A DNA stretch of 64,000 nucleotides from UBA4416 sp036676295 (GCA_036676295.1 JAKFDE010000016.1:248001-312000); one strand, 5' to 3'; positions 34,558 to 44,500 are shown, numbered from the stretch's first letter. Notes: generated by a model from the letters alone, not told the origin. A program made the numbers and translations.

Positions 34558-36219
34558 TTATTTCACTTTAATAGTTACTCCCGGTACACCAGAAACTACA
34601 GTTCCATCCGGTTTTTTAACTTTGATGTTATCAAAGAAAATTTTACTTCCAGTACCAGCTCCAGCTAATATGCTTTTTGCTTCTGCTGTTAGATTATTCC
34701 CTGAACAAGCTGCGAATTTAGTTTGACCTTTAATTGAACCTGTAACGTCAAACGACAATACGATGTAGTTTGCTTTAAAATCGAATCCTGGTGCATTTGC
34801 TCCCATACCACCAATAGCAGATAATCCTGATTTTGGCATTTCAACAAATCCACTTTTTCCACCAACAGATGCAACCGGAGGAGGTAAAGGTTTTACACGG
34901 AATTTAACTGTTCCTTGAGGTTTAGTACCATCTTTTGTTTTTGCAGAAACGGCTACGTTACATTCTCCAGTTCCTGTAAATTTGAAAATGAATTTTCCTC
35001 CGGCACCACCAGACTTTGAAACTCCGGCTCCAGATGGATTTACAATTAGATCTGTAGGTGATACACCGGCTGCAGAAACTGTAACAGGATTTTCAACACC
35101 AGCATAAAATACGTTCATTTGATCAGCAGATACCGCTACAGCAGGAGCTGCCACCATATACGTTGTAGAGAATGGGTAACGATCAAAAGTGCCGTCCGGT
35201 TTTTTGAACTTAATAACACCCTTCACTGTTTGTTCACCTTGTCCACCTGTAGATTGGCTATATTTACCCATCCCATTTTCAATAGGAATTGGCGTACCAC
35301 CAGAAGTAGACGCTGAATCAGCACCAATTAAAACCTCCAAATCACCTGATCCTAATTTTGAAGAAGACGCTGCTAAGAATATATCAGCAACGTAAGGTTG
35401 TCCTGATTGAATATAAGAAGAAGGTGCAATTACCTTTGCTTCTAAATGGTCAAATTTAATCGCTAATTTACCACTAGCACCAGAAAGTACTTGTAAAATT
35501 TCCGCCTCAACGTTTTTTACATCAGACTGCATTTTATTGAAAGTAGTATAAACAGCTGCTAAAGGAAGGTGATAAAAGTTATCCATTTCCCAGTTAAACT
35601 CTACACCATCTTCTAAACGTTTACTATCAACAGGTTTTAAAGAAGCAATTTTCTTTTTTAATCCTTCATAATCATCTTTCAATAATTTTGTTTTTGGATC
35701 TTTTTGCATGTTATCCAACATTGCAATTAACTTATCGTGTAAGCCATTTAATTTAGCTTTTAATTCAGATGCTGTATTTTCACCTGTTTTTGGAGTTTTT
35801 GGTTCTGATCCGATCAATATGGTTGTAGGCATATCGTAATCGTCCATTTTTTCCATATGTCTCAAATTCAAAGTATCAGCAATCTTCACATTTTCTAATG
35901 AAGTAGGCTCTGTTTTTGAAACCACATATGATCTTAAATCACCAATATATTTATAGGTTTCATTCAACATTTTTTGTGCTTCCAAAGCTTTATCATAATA
36001 AGGTTTTGCACCAGCATTACCATTAATAGTTGCTTCAAAGGCTTTTGTTATACGTTCGTTGTTTTGAGTTAAATTTTCTTTTGATTTAACCATACTTTCA
36101 TTTACAGATAAATATCCCTGTAAAATTTGTTTAGATATGTTCATCGCCAAAAGAGCCGTTAGTACGAGATACATCATACCAATCATCTTTTGCCTAGGTG
36201 TTTCTTTACCGCCTCCCAT
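34558..36219 (-). CDS. gldM: gliding motility / T9SS motor protein GldM
   Basis: 553 residues. A single membrane helix near residues 14-31 (GMMYLVLTALLAMNISKQIL) follows the conserved start MGGGKETPRQK; the rest is periplasmic, a chain of helical and Ig-like domains reaching the GldKN ring (SGASGKLAIKFDHLEAKVIA; FSTTYMVAAPAVAVSADQMN; GFDFKANYIVLSFDV). With GldL it forms the proton-driven T9SS motor. Codon use is richer in GC than the polysaccharide genes. ATG start. Confidence 0.96.
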   Translation of the reverse strand: MGGGKETPRQKMIGMMYLVLTALLAMNISKQILQGYLSVNESMVKSKENLTQNNERITKAFEATINGNAGAKPYYDKALEAQKMLNETYKYIGDLRSYVVSKTEPTSLENVKIADTLNLRHMEKMDDYDMPTTILIGSEPKTPKTGENTASELKAKLNGLHDKLIAMLDNMQKDPKTKLLKDDYEGLKKKIASLKPVDSKRLEDGVEFNWEMDNFYHLPLAAVYTTFNKMQSDVKNVEAEILQVLSGASGKLAIKFDHLEAKVIAPSSYIQSGQPYVADIFLAASSSKLGSGDLEVLIGADSASTSGGTPIPIENGMGKYSQSTGGQGEQTVKGVIKFKKPDGTFDRYPFSTTYMVAAPAVAVSADQMNVFYAGVENPVTVSAAGVSPTDLIVNPSGAGVSKSGGAGGKFIFKFTGTGECNVAVSAKTKDGTKPQGTVKFRVKPLPPPVASVGGKSGFVEMPKSGLSAIGGMGANAPGFDFKANYIVLSFDVTGSIKGQTKFAACSGNNLTAEAKSILAGAGTGSKIFFDNIKVKKPDGTVVSGVPGVTIKVK

Positions 36220-36265
36220 AATACTATGCTATTGTTTTTAGATTAAATGTTTAAATAAATTTATA

Positions 36266-36300
36266 GAAAATGAATGAAAGAATTTCTTTCATTCATTTTC
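36266..36300 (-). promoter_or_regulatory. perfect 15-bp hairpin between gldL and gldM
   Basis: gaaaatgaatgaaag (36266-36280) and ctttcattcattttc (36286-36300) are perfect reverse complements around a five-base loop. There is no U-tract on the transcribed (minus) side, so it is more likely an RNA-processing or stability element than a terminator. Confidence 0.7.
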
Positions 36301-36315
36301 ATAGTGGGTTAACAA

Positions 36316-37113
36316 TTATTTATTGAAATTCATAGCGCCTAACATGTTTCCGTAGATAGTGTTAAGAGCAGTTAAATTAGTAGATAATTGAGACATTTCT
36401 TGACGATATTTTTTGGTATCTTCAACTGAATCATGTAAGTTTTTCATTAAATCAGATAAACCACCATAGAATTTTTCAGTCGCTTCTAAATGACCACGAG
36501 ATCCTTGTAATTGTAATTCGTAAGTTGCATTTAAAGCAGATAAATTTTTAGAAACGCTATTTAAAGACTCTCCAATAGAAGAACCAGCATCATTAGATTC
36601 AGCTAAGCTAGAAATTGAACTAGCAGCTTTGCTATATGTGTCAGCTAAATGAGATACATTTTTAGAAGCAGTTTTTACACTGTCAACATATTCGTTTGTA
36701 GCTACTGTTGCATTGCTAATATCTGCCATTTTGTTGGCATTATCACCAATTGCACGCATTCCAGCTCCTAAACTCTCGATTAATTCCGGACCAATTTTAG
36801 CTTCAGCTAACATAGCATCTAATTGAGAAGATACAGGTAAACCGGAAACGCTGTCATCTTGTAAATCATCATGACCGCCCATACCACCTAATTCAGGGTA
36901 TGCTAATGTCCAATCGTACTCTTCATGTGGAATATCAATACCGAATAATATAAATAAAAACGCTTCTGTACCAAGACCAGCAATTAATGCCGCTGATGCA
37001 CCTGGCCAGTGCATGATTTTAAACAATGCTCCAACAATTACGATAGATGCACCAAAACATGATGCTAAGTGTAAGTATTTTTTAAAACCGGTTACTTTAG
37101 GTAATTTGCTCAT
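36316..37113 (-). CDS. gldL: gliding motility / T9SS motor protein GldL
   Basis: Cytoplasmic-membrane motor subunit that forms a pentamer around GldM. 265 residues with two helices near 15-31 and 39-58. The acidic residue that is essential in characterised homologues is present as Glu50 in AGLGTEAFLFILFG, with Lys32 and His35 in LFKIMHWPGAS. The C-terminal half is a helical cytoplasmic region rich in Asn, Ser and Ala. ATG start with the shared ACTAAACAAAC leader motif 11 bases upstream. Confidence 0.96.
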   Translation of the reverse strand: MSKLPKVTGFKKYLHLASCFGASIVIVGALFKIMHWPGASAALIAGLGTEAFLFILFGIDIPHEEYDWTLAYPELGGMGGHDDLQDDSVSGLPVSSQLDAMLAEAKIGPELIESLGAGMRAIGDNANKMADISNATVATNEYVDSVKTASKNVSHLADTYSKAASSISSLAESNDAGSSIGESLNSVSKNLSALNATYELQLQGSRGHLEATEKFYGGLSDLMKNLHDSVEDTKKYRQEMSQLSTNLTALNTIYGNMLGAMNFNK

Positions 37114-37124
37114 AGCTCTTTTGT

Positions 37125-37135
37125 GTTTGTTTAGT
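37125..37135 (-). promoter_or_regulatory. leader motif ACTAAACAAAC before gldL
   Basis: The 11-mer read on the minus strand is identical to one five bases before gldK (38740-38750) and differs by one base from one six bases before the T9SS substrate gene at 57,933 (59912-59922). The surrounding 73-base gap is strongly G/T-rich (A/C-rich in mRNA). Possibly a translation or regulatory element. Confidence 0.45.
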
Positions 37136-37186
37136 TAGTGTTTGTTTTGTTTGTATTATTTGTTGTGTTTGTGTTTTACTTATCTA

Positions 37187-38734
37187 TTAAAAAGTATCAT
37201 CTCCTTTTGAACGACCTAAATAAGTCATTACGTTACGGAAACCAATATAACATTTAGCAGTATCTTGATACTCATATGTTCTAGAACTAACTTGTAAGTA
37301 ATAACCTACATCTTTCCAAGAACCACCACGGATTACTTTACGTTTTAATACGTTAGCATCTTTATCTTGTGCCTCATAAACATAATCTGGATTTAAATCA
37401 TGTGCGAAATCATAAGCTGATTCGTCAAATGCGTTACTTGTCCACTCTGAAACGTTACCAGCCATACAATATAAACCATAATCATTAGGGTTATAAGAGT
37501 AGATATAAACTGAATGGAAACCACCGTCATCAATATAAGAACCACGCATTGGTTTAAAGTTTCCTAAGAAACAACCTTTAGCATTTCTGATATATGGACC
37601 ACCCCAAGGATATGGAGATAAATCGTTACCACCACGAGCTGCATATTCCCATTCTGATTCTGTAGGTAAACGGAAGTCGTTAACAATTGTTTGACCTGTA
37701 CCAATTAAATAATTATTTAATAAGTTCGTACGCCAAATACTAAATGCACGTGCTTGTTTCCACGTAATACCAACTACCGGATAATCATCATAAGCCGGGT
37801 GCCAGAAATACATATTAGTCATCGGTTCGTTGAATGAATACGTAAAATCATGAACCCAAGCTAATGTATCAGGATAAACATTGATCACATCTTTTAAAAT
37901 AAATACCGAACGATCTACTCCTTTACGTTCACGAGGAACATAATTTCCCTGACCAACAGATACCTGATCCTGAACGTTATATGTACCTAATGTTTTAGGG
38001 TCTTTACCTGGATCTCCAACAGGAGTTGAAGGTGTACCAGGAGTTCCGTTTAATCCATCATTTAAATGAACACCGTTCATATAGTCCGCTTTTTTGTATT
38101 CATGAGCTGCATCCTGAACATCCGGAGATTTTTGAGGAACAAAACGATTGAATTTAGAAGCCGCTAAACGAATATCAATTCTATAATATTCATAGTTTAA
38201 TTTACGTGTATCTATTTCTTTTCTGTTGTAAAAACGCTCTCCTTCAGGTAAATATAATGGCTGTAAATCTAAACGATAATCTTCATCATCGCTATCCCAT
38301 TTGATTTTCTCTTCCCAGTTAATATAAGGATCCTGTAAGTTATTATCGCCTTTGTAGATTGGCCACATACTTAAGAAATCTTCTTGAGAAATTTGGTAAT
38401 TTTCAGCATCACCATTAGATCCAAATGCTAATAATTTACGAGCAATTGAATCACGCACCCAATATACAAACTGACGATACTCATTATTAGAGATCTCTGA
38501 ATCATCAATGTAAAAGGCCTGAACAGAAACCATCTTTGATTTGGCAGTATGTGCCATTGTAACTTCTTCGTCACTTGGTCCCATATGGTAACTACCCATA
38601 GGAATATACAAAGTACCAAATGGATCCGGCTGGAACCATTGTTCTCGTCCTTGTACACCAGTTAGCTCGCCTACCTTTTTGTTACATCCAGTAACAACGG
38701 CAACAAATGAAGCTAATACAATCAGTTTTTTCAT
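37187..38734 (-). CDS. gldK: gliding motility / T9SS lipoprotein GldK
   Basis: Outer-membrane-anchored lipoprotein of the T9SS ring, with a formylglycine-generating-enzyme-like fold that has lost enzymatic function in characterised homologues. 515 residues; lipobox VVTGC with Cys17. FGE-like motifs: MGPSDEEVTMAHTAKSKMVS, DDSEISNNEYRQFVYWVRD, RLPTESEWEYAARGG, CMAGNVSEWTSNAF and VIRGGSWKDVGYYLQVSSRT. ATG start; first gene of gldKLMN, separated by 180 bases from porP. Confidence 0.96.
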   Translation of the reverse strand: MKKLIVLASFVAVVTGCNKKVGELTGVQGREQWFQPDPFGTLYIPMGSYHMGPSDEEVTMAHTAKSKMVSVQAFYIDDSEISNNEYRQFVYWVRDSIARKLLAFGSNGDAENYQISQEDFLSMWPIYKGDNNLQDPYINWEEKIKWDSDDEDYRLDLQPLYLPEGERFYNRKEIDTRKLNYEYYRIDIRLAASKFNRFVPQKSPDVQDAAHEYKKADYMNGVHLNDGLNGTPGTPSTPVGDPGKDPKTLGTYNVQDQVSVGQGNYVPRERKGVDRSVFILKDVINVYPDTLAWVHDFTYSFNEPMTNMYFWHPAYDDYPVVGITWKQARAFSIWRTNLLNNYLIGTGQTIVNDFRLPTESEWEYAARGGNDLSPYPWGGPYIRNAKGCFLGNFKPMRGSYIDDGGFHSVYIYSYNPNDYGLYCMAGNVSEWTSNAFDESAYDFAHDLNPDYVYEAQDKDANVLKRKVIRGGSWKDVGYYLQVSSRTYEYQDTAKCYIGFRNVMTYLGRSKGDDTF

Positions 38735-38739
38735 AGTGC

Positions 38740-38750
38740 GTTTGTTTAGT
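38740..38750 (-). promoter_or_regulatory. leader motif ACTAAACAAAC before gldK
   Basis: Identical 11-mer to the one before gldL, here five bases before the ATG. The rest of the 38735-38914 gap between gldK and porP shows no clear terminator or consensus promoter. Confidence 0.45.
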
Positions 38751-38914
38751 TTTTGCTAGTGAAATAAATTTGTAGTGAATTTCACTTCGCTTTCTTTTGT
38801 TTATAATCCCAAACTTTATTTTTAGTTACAGTTTACTTTATGAACAACTTATTAACAATTAAAAAATAAAGGTTGTAGGGGACTTGAACGTAGTTTTTTT
38901 TAAAAGGTTACAAA

Positions 38915-39886
38915 TTAATCTAAAAATCTTGTATTTGAGTAACTAGTTACTTTTGGTGTTTTCTTCACATTAAAGCAATAGCCTAATGATATTTCATGAG
39001 TACCAGCGCTAAATCCTTTAATTTTAGACATGGTTAAATCATAAGAATATCCAAATCGCAAGCTTTTATCTTTTAAGAATCTATATCCGATCATAGGAGC
39101 AATGGCATCTTGCATACGGTATGAAACTCCAATTGATAAGGTTCTGTCAAATATATACGTTAAATTAACGTCTAATTGGGTAGAAGCTGCATCTGATTTC
39201 ACTTTTACATTAGGCTGTAAAGCATGTTTAGGTGTTAAATCAAACGTATAACCTCCAACTATATAATAGTGACGAGCTAATGCATACTTCACGCTATCAC
39301 TCGCAACAATATCCTGAGCAGTTAAGTGAGTAGAAGAAATACCTACATACATTTTATTAGCAATACCATAGTATACACCAAAACCTAAATCATATGTTAA
39401 TTTATTTATATTAGGATTTGGAGTTGTAACAGTTCCGGAAGTGTAATCAGGAATAGATGCATCGTGCTTAGTAGGACCATCAGGAGTAATCCAAGTTCCA
39501 TTAAACTGTTGTTGTAAAATACCTCCATCAATACCAATACCCAAATTACCCGGACCGATTGGACGCTTGTATGATAAAGCTAAACGAGCAAATAATGTTT
39601 TAGAAAAACCAATTTGGTCGTTCATTACATTTAAACCAATACCCATTGGTAAATTACCAATTGGCATATCAAAACTTAATAAACCGGTTTTTGGTGCACC
39701 TGGGAAATTTACCCATTGCTGACGGTATAATACGTTTGCGCAAATCGCATCACTCGTACCTGCATAACCAGGATTATAAATCAACTTATTGTGCATAAAT
39801 TGAGTGAATTGCGGATCTTGCTGAGCGAATAAAACGCCTGAAAATGCTGCAAAAGCAACAGTTAATTTGGTAAAGATTTTTTTCAT
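38915..39886 (-). CDS. porP: PorP/SprF family type IX secretion outer-membrane protein
   Basis: 323 residues with a signal peptide (LTVAFAAFSGVLFAQQ). QDPQFTQFMHNKLIYNPGYA after the cleavage site is the family hallmark, followed by LYRQQWVNFPGAPKTGLLSF and a beta-barrel pattern ending FRFGYSYDLTMSKIKGFSAG and HEISLGYCF. Members help attach T9SS cargo or the motor at the outer membrane. ATG start; its position before gldKLMN is the usual one. Confidence 0.93.
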   Translation of the reverse strand: MKKIFTKLTVAFAAFSGVLFAQQDPQFTQFMHNKLIYNPGYAGTSDAICANVLYRQQWVNFPGAPKTGLLSFDMPIGNLPMGIGLNVMNDQIGFSKTLFARLALSYKRPIGPGNLGIGIDGGILQQQFNGTWITPDGPTKHDASIPDYTSGTVTTPNPNINKLTYDLGFGVYYGIANKMYVGISSTHLTAQDIVASDSVKYALARHYYIVGGYTFDLTPKHALQPNVKVKSDAASTQLDVNLTYIFDRTLSIGVSYRMQDAIAPMIGYRFLKDKSLRFGYSYDLTMSKIKGFSAGTHEISLGYCFNVKKTPKVTSYSNTRFLD

Positions 39887-40167
39887 ATTATACCAGTTTA
39901 GTTTGTTTTGTTAAGTATAGTTAAAATACTTAGGCGACTAAGTTAAAGTTAATTTATTAAAAATCAAATTTTTTGAACTTTTTTTTGTTAAAAAGGATTC
40001 AAGGCAAAATTCGTAGTTTTTTAAATAAAAACCTTATAAGTCATCCAAGCATTTTTTCAATACGATGAATTTCAATATTTCTCCAAAGTTTAAAAATCTG
40101 TTCAAAATAAAAAAACCATAAAACACCAAACTATTGTACTTTTAACGTCTTAAATCCAAATTAAACA

Positions 40168-40917
40168 ATGATTGCCTCTGTTTTTCATAAAGGAAAAGAT
40201 TATAAAATAGATTTATACCAGCCTATCGACATTTCAATACCTTTAACTACAGATAAACATTGTGTTAGTGCCTGGTATGTAGAGCCAATGAAATTAGAGC
40301 CTGTAGTAATGGGTGATTGGATTGGAGATGTGAGCAAAGGAGGTTCTGTAAATTTCAGAACTGTTACTTTTAATCCTCATGGAAACGGAACTCATACAGA
40401 ATGCGTGGGCCATATCAGCAAGGAGTTTGTAACAATTAACCATTGCTTAAAACAATTTATGTTTTTAGCAGAAGTAATTACCGTTTTACCAAAACAATTA
40501 GAAAATGGTGATTTTGTAATTACCAAACAACATTTTCAGAATGCTCTTGAAGACAGAAAACCTGATGCTATTGTAATCAGAACCTTATCAAATGGGTTGA
40601 ATAAATTAACCATGCAGTATTCTAATACAAACCCACCTTATGTTTTAGAAGACGCTATTTTATTTTTAAATGAAATTGGTGTGCAACATTTGTTGATTGA
40701 TATGCCATCCATTGACCGAGAAAATGATGAAGGAAAATTGTTGGCACATCACGCATTTTGGCAATATCCTCATAACACTCAGTTTCAAAAAACAATCACT
40801 GAATTTATATATGTACCAAATGAAATTAATGATGGCACCTATATTTTAAATCTTCAGATCGCTAGTTTTGAAAATGATGCGAGCCCGAGTAAACCAGTGT
40901 TGTATAAAGTTTTTTAG
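40168..40917 (+). CDS. cyclase-family (kynurenine formamidase-like) hydrolase
   Basis: 249 residues. The metal-binding motif of the family, H-x-G-T-H-x-x-x-x-x-H, appears as NPHGNGTHTECVGHI near 71-85, but the usual Asp is Glu. Further features: VIRTLSNGLNKLTMQYSNTN and LLIDMPSIDREND near 176-188. Likely a zinc amidohydrolase or esterase on a small molecule. ATG start. The 281-base gap from porP holds no clear feature apart from AT-rich sequence. Confidence 0.82.
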   Translation: MIASVFHKGKDYKIDLYQPIDISIPLTTDKHCVSAWYVEPMKLEPVVMGDWIGDVSKGGSVNFRTVTFNPHGNGTHTECVGHISKEFVTINHCLKQFMFLAEVITVLPKQLENGDFVITKQHFQNALEDRKPDAIVIRTLSNGLNKLTMQYSNTNPPYVLEDAILFLNEIGVQHLLIDMPSIDRENDEGKLLAHHAFWQYPHNTQFQKTITEFIYVPNEINDGTYILNLQIASFENDASPSKPVLYKVF

Positions 40918-40981
40918 ATAACGACCTCACCCCTAGCCCCTCCCTTTGAGTAGAAAGGAAATAGACCAAAAAAAATATAAA

Positions 40982-42934
40982 ATGAAATTATATCTTCCAT
41001 ACAGTAATAGTTTAACCGAGTACAAACGCTTCTTAACCCGCGAAGTGAAATGCGGAGACATAGGTATTGGTGGCAGTAATCCTATACGTTTACAAAGTAT
41101 GACCACAACGGACACCATGGATACCAAAGCTACAGTAGCTCAAAGTATCCGAATGATCGAAGCCGGTTGTGAGTTAGTTCGTATAACCGCTCCAAGTTTA
41201 AATGAGGCAAAAAATTTAGAAGTCATCAAAAAAGAATTGGTTGCTGCAGGATACAATACTCCTTTAGTTGCCGATATACATTTTACCCCTAACGCTGCTG
41301 AGCATGCTGCTCGAGTGATCGAAAAAGTACGTGTAAATCCGGGTAACTATGCCGATAAGAAAAAATTTGAAGAAATAGAATACACTGATTCGGCTTACGA
41401 AGCTGAAATAGAACGCATCAGACAACGTTTTACTCCTTTAGTAAAAATTTGCAAAGAGTATGGAACAGCAATGCGTATTGGCACTAATCATGGTTCATTG
41501 AGCGATCGTATATTAAGTCGTTATGGAGATACGCCATTAGGAATGGTAGAATCTGCTTTTGAATTTTTACGTATATGTGAAGATCTGAATTATCACAACA
41601 TTGTAATTTCAATGAAAGCCAGTAACACGCACGTCATGGTACAGGCTTACCGTTTGTTGGTTCAAAAAATGATGGAAACCAATCGCAATTATCCTTTGCA
41701 TTTAGGTGTAACAGAAGCCGGAGAAGGAGAAGATGGTCGTATCAAATCGGCAGTTGGCATTGGCGCTTTATTAGAAGACGGATTAGGAGACACGGTTCGT
41801 GTATCTTTAACCGAAGATCCTGAATTTGAGATTCCAGTTGCTAAAGCCTTAGTTGATCGATATACTAACAGACACGACCATGACTCTATTGAGCCATACA
41901 AAATTGAAAATGGTAAAATCAATTTATCATATAACCCATACGATTATCAAAGACGAGAAAGTATTGTCATCAATAATCTTGGCGGACATAACGTTCCGAG
42001 GGTTATTGCTGATTTTAGCTCCAGAGAAACGATAACACCTGCAACTTTTTTCGCAGTAGGTTACAATTATTCTGTACCATTAGATAAATGGAATTTGACC
42101 GATACAGCTTGTGATTATGTTTTTGTTGGCGATAATTCTATTGATTTTGAAATTCCGGGAACACTAGGAATTATCTACAATTCAGAAGCCTGGAAAAAAA
42201 TTGAAACACCCGTAAGACAATACCCATTATTTTGTGGAGATGAATTTTTGAAGAGCGAGAAAACACATCCTGAATTAAATTTTGTTGCAGTTACAAAAGA
42301 AGTTTTAACTAAAGAGTTTGTTACTAATATTAAACAAAAAACTAATGTTGTTTTAATACTTGACACCTTTAATGAACATGCCATGCCTGAGTTACGTCGC
42401 TTATTTGTTAGCTTATCGGAACAAGGTTTAAACCTACCAATTATTATAAAACGAAACTTTAAAAATATTTCCGAACAAGATTTTCAATTAGGTTCATCGG
42501 CCGAAGTTGGCGCTTTATTTTTAGATGGCTTAGGGGATGGGATATGGTTAAAACAAATCAATTGTACATCACCACAAGGAGCTAACTCTACAGCGTTTGG
42601 AATATTACAAGCAACAAGAACCCGTATTAGCAAAACAGAATATATTTCTTGTCCGAGTTGTGGAAGAACATTGTTTGATCTACAAGAAACCACTCAAAAA
42701 ATTCGCTCTGTAACAGAACATTTAAAAGGGCTTAAAATTGGTATCATGGGCTGTATTGTAAATGGGCCGGGCGAAATGGCGGATGCCGATTATGGTTACG
42801 TTGGTGTAGGGATTGGAAAAATATCATTATACAAAGGCAAAGAAGTGGTGAAAAAAAATGTGCCCACAGAAAATGCCGTTAATGAATTAGTTGAACTGAT
42901 CAAGGAAAATGGTGATTGGGTGGAAAAGGTTTAA
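40982..42934 (+). CDS. ispG: 4-hydroxy-3-methylbut-2-enyl diphosphate synthase, large form
   Basis: MEP-pathway iron-sulfur enzyme making HMBPP. 650 residues from the ATG at 40982; a TTG at 40946 would add 12 residues with no conserved sequence. N-terminal TIM barrel (IRLQSMTTTDTMDTKATVAQ; MRIGTNHGSLSDRIL; ISMKASNTHVMVQAYRLLV), the extra middle domain found in Bacteroidota, Chlamydia and plants, and a C-terminal 4Fe-4S domain with YISCPSCGRTLFDLQ and IGIMGCIVNGPGEMADAD. dxr of the same pathway lies at 55510. Confidence 0.97.
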   Translation: MKLYLPYSNSLTEYKRFLTREVKCGDIGIGGSNPIRLQSMTTTDTMDTKATVAQSIRMIEAGCELVRITAPSLNEAKNLEVIKKELVAAGYNTPLVADIHFTPNAAEHAARVIEKVRVNPGNYADKKKFEEIEYTDSAYEAEIERIRQRFTPLVKICKEYGTAMRIGTNHGSLSDRILSRYGDTPLGMVESAFEFLRICEDLNYHNIVISMKASNTHVMVQAYRLLVQKMMETNRNYPLHLGVTEAGEGEDGRIKSAVGIGALLEDGLGDTVRVSLTEDPEFEIPVAKALVDRYTNRHDHDSIEPYKIENGKINLSYNPYDYQRRESIVINNLGGHNVPRVIADFSSRETITPATFFAVGYNYSVPLDKWNLTDTACDYVFVGDNSIDFEIPGTLGIIYNSEAWKKIETPVRQYPLFCGDEFLKSEKTHPELNFVAVTKEVLTKEFVTNIKQKTNVVLILDTFNEHAMPELRRLFVSLSEQGLNLPIIIKRNFKNISEQDFQLGSSAEVGALFLDGLGDGIWLKQINCTSPQGANSTAFGILQATRTRISKTEYISCPSCGRTLFDLQETTQKIRSVTEHLKGLKIGIMGCIVNGPGEMADADYGYVGVGIGKISLYKGKEVVKKNVPTENAVNELVELIKENGDWVEKV

Positions 42935-42937
42935 TAC

Positions 42938-44365
42938 ATGAGCCATACTGCAAATAACCGGTCTTTTCAATCGATCTTTCTTAGTTACTTAGAATTTGTT
43001 CCTACTACAGATCAATCTCAATTAATTGATCTGCTTTCTGAATTTATTTCTAGCCAAAATGAACGGGAGATCATGGTTATAAAAGGTTATGCCGGGACCG
43101 GTAAAACCAATATGGTGGCCACTTTAGCAAAAACATTACCATCATTTAAATGGCGAAGTGTGTTGTTAGCGCCTACCGGAAGAGCGGCAAAAGTTTTATC
43201 ATCTTATGCTCAACTTCCTGCACAAACTATTCACAAAAAAATATTCAGAAAAACACCAACACATGATGGAGGTGTTATGTTTTCCTTAGGCGAAAATTTA
43301 CATCGTAACACTATTTTCATTGTAGACGAAGCATCAATGATAGGATTGGATAATCCAAATTCAGAATCAGTTTATGGCAGTTTATTGGAAAGTTTATTTG
43401 AATACGTTTTTTCCGGAGACAATTGCAAGCTTTTGTTGGTGGGCGATACCGCTCAATTACCACCTGTTGGAAGTAATGATAGCCCTGCATTAAATATTGA
43501 ATTTTTAAAAGCGGCATATCATTTAAATATTAAACATATAGAACTTAAACAAGTAGCTCGTCAGCAAGATGCCAGTGGAATTTTAAAAAATGCCACACAT
43601 TTAAGAGATTGTATTACTGAAGGCAGTGATGAATTTCCGAAACTTCAAACTTATAAAGATGTAGTGAGGCTAAGTGGCGATGAGCTGGAAGATGCTTTAA
43701 ATAGCGCTTACAGCAAGTATGGCTTTAATGATGTATTACTAGTAACGCGAAGTAATAAACGTGCAAACCTTTTTAATCAAGCGGTACGAAATAGAATCCG
43801 ATACATGGATGACGACTTATGTGGTGGCGATTTGATGATGGTAGTAAAGAATAATTATTTTTGGTTAGATGACAAATCAGAAGTTGGATTTATTGCCAAT
43901 GGCGACAGTTTACAGATCAAAAAAATATTGGGACGCAGAGAGTTATATGGTTTTAATTTTGCAGAATGCGTAGTAGAATTATGCGATTATGCTACTACTC
44001 CTGAAATCACATTAAACTTATTATTAGACTCCATTAATACTGATACATCAGCGCTTACAAAAGAACAACAACAATTTTTGTTTGAAGGTGTGATGGAAGA
44101 CGTAGCTGATGAGCCTGTTAAAGGAAAAAGAATGGCTTATTTAAAAAGCAATCCTTACTTCAATGCTTTACAGGTAAAATTTAACTATGCTGTTACATGC
44201 CATAAAGCTCAGGGTGGACAATGGCCTTGCGTATTTATTGATCAAGGATATTTAACCAAAGAAATGCTGGATGTGGAATATATTAGATGGCTTTATACAG
44301 CTTTTACCAGAGCCTCAGAAAAAGTATATTTAATGAACTTTTCAGATGACTTTTTTGAAATTTAA
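42938..44365 (+). CDS. RecD-like superfamily 1 DNA helicase / AAA ATPase
   Basis: 475 residues. Walker A VIKGYAGTGKTNMVATLAK near 47-65, LLAPTGRAAKVLSSYA (motif Ia), Walker B IFIVDEASMIG, motif III LLLVGDTAQLPPVGSND, and C-terminal VTCHKAQGGQWPCVFID plus WLYTAFTRASEKVYLM. These fit the short RecD2/PIF1-like helicases common in Bacteroidota, probably in repair or replication-fork processing. ATG three bases after ispG, so both are probably cotranscribed. Confidence 0.9.
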   Translation: MSHTANNRSFQSIFLSYLEFVPTTDQSQLIDLLSEFISSQNEREIMVIKGYAGTGKTNMVATLAKTLPSFKWRSVLLAPTGRAAKVLSSYAQLPAQTIHKKIFRKTPTHDGGVMFSLGENLHRNTIFIVDEASMIGLDNPNSESVYGSLLESLFEYVFSGDNCKLLLVGDTAQLPPVGSNDSPALNIEFLKAAYHLNIKHIELKQVARQQDASGILKNATHLRDCITEGSDEFPKLQTYKDVVRLSGDELEDALNSAYSKYGFNDVLLVTRSNKRANLFNQAVRNRIRYMDDDLCGGDLMMVVKNNYFWLDDKSEVGFIANGDSLQIKKILGRRELYGFNFAECVVELCDYATTPEITLNLLLDSINTDTSALTKEQQQFLFEGVMEDVADEPVKGKRMAYLKSNPYFNALQVKFNYAVTCHKAQGGQWPCVFIDQGYLTKEMLDVEYIRWLYTAFTRASEKVYLMNFSDDFFEI

Positions 44366-44420
44366 ACACAGAGTTTTTTCGCAGAGAGCTCAGAAAATGA
44401 TTTTTTATACGTCAATTTTT

Positions 44421-44500
44421 TAGCCCTGATTGTAGCGGCATCCTTTTTTGGTAGCTGAGGCTCTCGAAGCTCCAAAAAAGATACAGCGGAAAGCGGGAAA
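44421..44500. repeat. REP-like palindromic intergenic element
   Basis: The arms cttttttgg-t-agct (44443-44456) and agctccaaaaaag (44468-44480) pair with one bulged base, around a loop that carries gaggctctcga. Flanks tgtagcggcatc and gatacagcggaaagcggg extend it imperfectly. The 15-mer at 44455-44469 recurs in reverse complement in another palindrome at 50707-50721. Looks like a dispersed Bacteroidota repeat, and could also end the helicase message. Confidence 0.6.

Noticed and set aside
37187..38734. GldK as an active formylglycine-generating or sulfatase-modifying enzyme
   Set aside because: The FGE-like fold in the gldKLMN context marks the structural T9SS lipoprotein.
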